A stretch of DNA of 54,488 bases from GCA-020344715 sp050115935. Its GTDB lineage: Archaea > Thermoproteota > Bathyarchaeia > Bathyarchaeales > Bathyarchaeaceae. The notes beneath the pieces are model-generated. The model saw only the letters and a program-made list of their open reading frames with translations, did not search any database and was not told where the DNA came from. Below, piece by piece: positions 50,819-54,488 of this stretch (the stretch's first letter is position 1; every line of letters begins with the position of its first letter). The position numbers were made by a program, and so were the translations under genes. The DNA lies in assembly GCA_050115935.1 (NCBI GenBank), contig JASFPO010000001.1:1-54488 (forward strand), in the 5' to 3' direction.

Positions 50819-50922
50819 GCTGGTTCAACCTTTCTGGATTTTGTGAACAACTCAGTTGATGCCCATTTAAACCTTGCCCAGTTGCACAATGCTTAATAGT
50901 TTTCCTGTATCGTTGGAGAGTT

Positions 50923-50997
50923 GGGCGGGTAGATCAGCTTGGTATGATCGCGGCGTTGGCATCGCCGAGGTCGCGGGTTCAAATCCCGCTCCGTCCA
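50923..50997 (+). tRNA. tRNA-Ala (anticodon GGC)
   Basis: Cloverleaf on the plus strand. Acceptor GGGCGGG with TCCGTCC (two G-U pairs), D-arm GATC/GATC, anticodon stem CGGCG/CGCCG around loop TTGGCAT (anticodon GGC, alanine), T-arm GCGGG/CCCGC with loop TTCAAAT. Discriminator A; the next bases are CTA, so CCA is not encoded, unlike the tRNA-Val. No intron. Confidence 0.95.
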
Positions 50998-51100
50998 CTA
51001 TTGTTCCACAATATTTTGTACTTGATTAACCAATCCTTCGTATGTTAACACCCGACCAGAAGGTGGCTATAAGCGCTTTATCTCTCTTTCAGACTATTCT

Positions 51101-51110
51101 CGCGCACGCG
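51101..51110 (+). repeat. Alternating pyrimidine-purine tract CGCGCACGCG
   Basis: Ten alternating bases ending 1 nt before the stop codon (51112) of the minus-strand 224-residue gene. It belongs to the same class as the GC tracts elsewhere in gaps. Confidence 0.65.
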
Positions 51111-51111
51111 T

Positions 51112-51786
51112 TCAGTTCCTCTTCTCCATTGCACCCAGCAATTCGTTTAATTCGCGGTCCGTCAATATTGTTGTGTCTCTCTTCACTTTGGCTCTCCTAC
51201 CAACAGCCTTTCTCACAACTTTGAGTGCTTCTCTAAGCTTTGTGCGATCAATCTTCCCGTTCTTATCTGATCTTTTCAGAATCCAATTTAGTATCCTTTC
51301 CCAATCATCCCAAAGTCTCGGGTTACCGGCAAATACCATATAAACATCTTCCCAGTTGCTCCAAGTGCCCATTCTCGCAAGAGTATCTTGCGAAAGCTGT
51401 CCCAATCGGTAAGTATTCAGAAAGAAATTCCGTTTACCAACACATCTTTCCTCAGAGACCGGCATTTTTCGAGGTGCCAGTTTGGGCGCATAATCATACA
51501 ATGCTCTCCATATGTTTTCGCGGTCCGGATCGCATTTTGACAAGAGGGGTAAATCGTCTAACACCTGGAGACATTCCCCCAGAAGGTGATATTTCAATAA
51601 TCCTGGCTTCATCCTGAAATATCCTTGCTTTCGTAGCATTCTCTTCAGCTTCCTCATCTTCCTAGCCAATAGGACATCGAATTCTTCTGCTAACTGGCGT
51701 GCCTTTTTGGTTAAGGGCCATCCGCTCGGGGTAACATATTCCTTCTCCCCTTCAGAAGTTTTCCATATAATGGCCGATCCGACCAC
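51112..51786 (-). CDS. Unrecognised 224-residue protein, last gene of the GHKL trio
   Basis: No family recognised. Features: basic helical stretch VLLARKMRKLKRMLRKQGYFRMK (about residues 38-60), a Trp/Leu-rich LWDDWERILNWILKRSDKNGKI and a basic C-terminal VVRKAVGRRAKVKRDTTILTDRELNELL, which looks like a small helical DNA- or RNA-binding end. No signal peptide or membrane helix. Starts 8 nt after the GHKL ATPase stop, so it is co-transcribed. Its role may depend on the ATPase. Confidence 0.6.
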   Translation of the reverse strand: MVGSAIIWKTSEGEKEYVTPSGWPLTKKARQLAEEFDVLLARKMRKLKRMLRKQGYFRMKPGLLKYHLLGECLQVLDDLPLLSKCDPDRENIWRALYDYAPKLAPRKMPVSEERCVGKRNFFLNTYRLGQLSQDTLARMGTWSNWEDVYMVFAGNPRLWDDWERILNWILKRSDKNGKIDRTKLREALKVVRKAVGRRAKVKRDTTILTDRELNELLGAMEKRN

Positions 51787-51794
51787 CCTCCTCT

Positions 51795-53930
51795 CTAAAG
51801 AACTTCATATCGAATTCTTTGTGCAATACGACTTGTTTGATCAATAGCCTCAACAAAGAAAGCTTTCTGGTCGTCCGCACGTTGCATCACGAATCTGCTC
51901 TTGTTCTCCTTTACTAGTTTTGCCTCTTTCCTTACATCATATTGAGCGATGGCCTCTGCTCCAATACATATTTCATAATCTAGTAAAGGCCTGTGCAGTC
52001 TATGGTGTTTGTACAATTTCTTCTCTGCAAGTAAGTCGTCTAGTTCTTCATTGTGCTTATATGCTGGATGAAGAATGTTTATCTGGATTCGCATCTTATC
52101 ATCCTTCTCTTTCACTCTGAACTGCAATTTCTTTTCCTCTTCGAATTTTATCCTATCGATAAATTCGAGAAGACCTTTCCCAGTTGGTGGATTTTCTTCC
52201 AAGTAGATGAGTTCGCGTTCTTGGTCGACAATTACAGCCTTTCCAAACTTATCATTTAGAATGTCTCCTTCCAAGAGAGAAATTTCCGCTTCTAGGGCAT
52301 AAGTCCCAGCATCGAACCTTTTCGAGTCAAAAGTCACTGCATATGGACCAAACGTAGTGCTCTCGCTTTTTGCAGGAACAACTATAGTCTGGCCAGCAAC
52401 AAATTCTTTCAATATTCTCTCCTGAACTCTCCTTGACGCCGTCTTTAGCACTAGTGATAATTTCACCTTTCTTGAAGATTCAGATGCATTTACCACTGAA
52501 ATCTTAATATTCTGAACACGGTCTCCAAATTCGACCTTGCGAGTTTCTTCCATTGGAAATGAAGGCTTGGGCATTTTGATTCTGATCTTCTTTCGTGGGC
52601 GTGGACCAATCCCAGGGCCAGGGCCAGGTGAAACTGTGCCTAGGGTAAATCCAAGCTTGTGCTTATTCACAAACCTGTTTAGCTTGTTTGCAGCTATGAT
52701 ATCCAACCGATCAGATTTCCTGACATCTGCCCCTAATCCTAACTTCTGTTCAGCGAATTTTCGAACCTCTTGTGTCAGCCATCCGTTCTTACCAAAAACA
52801 TGATAGCCAAACGTTCCAAGATATGCGCCGAAGTCGTAGTGTGTGGGGTCTTCTATCTCTCTCAGCTCTTTCTCAGCTTCCTCATTGAACGTAATCCAAC
52901 CATAAATATTCTCAGCAACCTCAGTCTTAATTAGAGGATTTCCGGCTTTTATATCAAAATTGCATATCTTCATTCCGCCTCTCTGAATAGCGATTCCTCG
53001 AAACTCTTCTGGAATCGCTTTCGCGGAGTAGATGATCGCTAACTCTTTGACTTTTGCTTTGGAGTTTTGGACCCAATCCAAGCTGGCATCTCTGACAAGC
53101 CAGATCTCTCTGACCTGATTTTTGAGAGAGGCATCGCCGTAGTAAACTGGGGATTGCACTTTGAGTGTATTCCCACGCCACTTTATCAGGATTTCGGCCT
53201 CATCTTTTAGCAGTTCCCACCATGTCTCAGCTATGTATAATGCCATTGGGCATTTGAGAATTGGCAAGAATCCTTCCCAGAGTTCCTTCTTGGGATTTAC
53301 AATGATTATTCTTGTACCTACTTCTCTTAATGGGGTGAGATTTGGAAAGGTCTTCTTCAACAAGGTCTCGGCTTCTGCGCCTTCGGGTGGGTCCTGCAAC
53401 AACTGATTCTCTCCAAGCCAAGCGCCCAATCGGTATACCCCGTCCTCCCGAAGAGTATCATAGAAGATCCTCTTGTCATTTGAGGCTCCTATAAACACCC
53501 ATTTACCCTGCCCTCTTGATCCTCTCCCAACTGGATCTATGTTTGGATAGGAAAGGGCTTCAAACTTCGCCCATCGCTCTCTTTGATATTGGACCAGCTT
53601 CTCTCTTTGCAGTCTGTCAAGCTCCTCCTTGGAAATAAGTGCCTTTCCGGTTAATCCGCAGGTTCCGTGATCTGTCACGGTTATATATCGAGGAGGTAAT
53701 CTATCGTCCATTTCGAAGATTACAGACCATCTATCTTCGCTAGCAGATTCTATAGCATCGGCACTGTTCTGAATAGCCTCCTTTTGGACTGGATGCGCAA
53801 TCCAGCTAAGTTCCTTCGCTATTGGCACGTTTCTCTCTATCTTGTTCTTGTAGGTCGCGATTTGCGAGTTTGTCCATCTGTTGAAGTCAGCGAGTGGTGC
53901 TCGACCAGCCTGAACACTATGCAACGTCAA
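51795..53930 (-). CDS. Large GHKL (HSP90/MORC-like) ATPase of unknown function
   Basis: 711 residues. The Bergerat ATP fold is clear: N-box QKEAIQNSADAIE (E51, N55), G1 box ITVTDHGTCGLTG (D87, G89), G2 box DPVGRGSRGQGKWVFIG (about 132-148). From about residue 435 a Gly-Pro linker (SPGPGPGIGPRPRKKIRIKMP) leads to an Ig-like beta domain (VQNIKISVVNASESSRKVKLSL...TFDSKRFDAGTYALEAEISLL). The last 120 residues are mixed and charged (KYKH...LDDLLAEKKLYKHHRLH). Such multi-domain GHKL ATPases occur in Hsp90-like chaperones and in phage-defence loci. Overlaps its upstream neighbour by 14 nt. Confidence 0.72.
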   Translation of the reverse strand: MTLHSVQAGRAPLADFNRWTNSQIATYKNKIERNVPIAKELSWIAHPVQKEAIQNSADAIESASEDRWSVIFEMDDRLPPRYITVTDHGTCGLTGKALISKEELDRLQREKLVQYQRERWAKFEALSYPNIDPVGRGSRGQGKWVFIGASNDKRIFYDTLREDGVYRLGAWLGENQLLQDPPEGAEAETLLKKTFPNLTPLREVGTRIIIVNPKKELWEGFLPILKCPMALYIAETWWELLKDEAEILIKWRGNTLKVQSPVYYGDASLKNQVREIWLVRDASLDWVQNSKAKVKELAIIYSAKAIPEEFRGIAIQRGGMKICNFDIKAGNPLIKTEVAENIYGWITFNEEAEKELREIEDPTHYDFGAYLGTFGYHVFGKNGWLTQEVRKFAEQKLGLGADVRKSDRLDIIAANKLNRFVNKHKLGFTLGTVSPGPGPGIGPRPRKKIRIKMPKPSFPMEETRKVEFGDRVQNIKISVVNASESSRKVKLSLVLKTASRRVQERILKEFVAGQTIVVPAKSESTTFGPYAVTFDSKRFDAGTYALEAEISLLEGDILNDKFGKAVIVDQERELIYLEENPPTGKGLLEFIDRIKFEEEKKLQFRVKEKDDKMRIQINILHPAYKHNEELDDLLAEKKLYKHHRLHRPLLDYEICIGAEAIAQYDVRKEAKLVKENKSRFVMQRADDQKAFFVEAIDQTSRIAQRIRYEVL

Positions 53931-54488
53931 TTCTTAATCCCTCCGAATTCGTTCGCATATCCTTCAAGAATGAAAAAATCAGTTCCAGTATTCTGGGATC
54001 GGTTCTGTCGGAAATATCCATCTTGATTTCGATTCTAATCGGCCATGAGTTGATGGGAACAGAAATACGTTTGGCTCCTCTGTTCATCGTGCGCGCTGAT
54101 GTTACAACTGGAGGTTGGTTTGTTGGGGGTCTTGTGTCAAATGTACCACGTTCTTTGTGTTTGAAGTCAATTGGAGATAAGTAATCGTTCTGATACTCAA
54201 TAAGACCTTTTTCCGCGAAAAGCTCACATAACCTGGAGATTCGACTTCTGGCCACGGAGAGATCCCATTTGGCGTGTGCCTTTCTTTTAAGGAATGAGCC
54301 AAAATCTCTTACTGTCCACAGTCCGTCGGCCTGACTCGAGAAGTACTTTTCAAAGATCTTGAATAGTTTATGACGCTCCAGCAACTCTTTCCAAGCAAGG
54401 TTGGCTTCTTCCCAACGTTCCTGCGCTAGATATTTTCCAATTTTCTTTCCCAGACGGGTTGGCTTGTAGCCCTTGTGAAGCCTCTTTA
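53917..54488 (-). CDS. Winged-helix-like protein, 5' end beyond the window
   Basis: Partial. The frame stays open to the window edge, adding residues GYKPTRLGKKIGKYLAQERWEEAN before the first listed start. Visible part about 190 residues: a helix-rich N-terminal region, then LFAEKGLIEYQNDYLSPIDFKHKERGTFDTRPPTNQ and a beta C-terminal stretch ISVPINSWPIRIEIKMDISDRTDPRILELIFSFLKDM. The middle (WDLSVARSRISRLCELFAEKGLIEYQND) has the helix-turn-helix plus wing look of a DNA-binding domain. It overlaps the GHKL gene start by 14 nt and so probably heads the same unit. Family unknown. Confidence 0.6.
   Translation of the reverse strand, partial: KRLHKGYKPTRLGKKIGKYLAQERWEEANLAWKELLERHKLFKIFEKYFSSQADGLWTVRDFGSFLKRKAHAKWDLSVARSRISRLCELFAEKGLIEYQNDYLSPIDFKHKERGTFDTRPPTNQPPVVTSARTMNRGAKRISVPINSWPIRIEIKMDISDRTDPRILELIFSFLKDMRTNSEGLRIDVA

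Overview
The window is archaeal chromosome. It carries archaea/eukaryote-type information genes: PCNA, PriL, TFS, RpoL, RpoF, exosome Csl4, SRP54, ribosomal proteins L10e, L21e and L38e, Pus10, archaeosine TgtA, Dph2, deoxyhypusine synthase and archaemetzincin. No bacterial counterparts, rRNA, CRISPR array or recognisable transposase were seen. The mix (L38e, methylmalonyl-CoA mutase, many TTG starts, C13-type caspase-fold peptidase) fits a TACK archaeon, perhaps Bathyarchaeia. That placement is inference only.

Layout. 1-4.9 kb: a dense minus-strand information operon (csl4, rpoL, RNase III-like, DUF99, tfs, coiled-coil protein, pcn, priL); priL is broken by a -1 frameshift and lacks a standard start codon. 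5-6.1 kb: an ECF transporter S component overlapping a DUF4430 surface protein, probably corrinoid uptake. 6-11 kb: METTL5-like methyltransferase, dph2, a PEP-synthase-like enzyme with an extra zinc ribbon, and L10e. 11.5-16.1 kb: dCMP deaminase, a Cys-rich PadR regulator facing arsM across paired operator-like repeats, then a sulfur/Fe-S operon (ferredoxin, TusA, DsrE, IscS-like protein with Asp in place of the PLP lysine, IscU, 52-residue metal-binding protein). 16.1-18.7 kb: HemK2, a nucleotidyltransferase gene bracketed by exact 29-bp direct repeats, and a Nudix hydrolase. 18.8-26.1 kb: ksgA, DUF655, rpoF, rpl21e, pus10, srp54, a membrane protein, PAC2 and Hsp20.

26.4-30.6 kb is the most unusual block. 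A methyltransferase remnant lies beside a tight three-gene minus-strand operon: a C13/legumain-like caspase-fold peptidase with a Lys/Glu-periodic repeat tail, a degenerate ATP-grasp homologue, and an ATP-grasp protein of the graspetide-ligase type. This is the best candidate for an undescribed system: a protease whose own tail may be side-chain crosslinked by a ligase pair.

30.8-47.9 kb is mainly metabolism and RNA processing: deoxyhypusine synthase, biotin-dependent carboxyltransferase plus biotin carrier, methylmalonyl-CoA mutase, PfkB kinase, PGI/PMI, GlmU-like protein, Lsm protein, a second PAC2, TgtA, PHP phosphoesterase, beta-CASP nuclease, archaemetzincin, L38e, a p24/GOLD-like membrane protein, a methyltransferase and a C_GCAxxG_C_C protein. 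47.9-51 kb: tRNA-Val(GAC), tldE, tldD and tRNA-Ala(GGC). 51.1-54.5 kb: a minus-strand trio (winged-helix-like protein cut by the window edge, large GHKL ATPase, 224-residue unknown) that could be a defence-type cassette.

Two patterns run across the window. Alternating CG/purine-pyrimidine tracts of 7-15 nt occur between genes, often just past stop codons. Convergent or same-strand gene ends overlap by a few to about 37 nt, indicating a compact genome.
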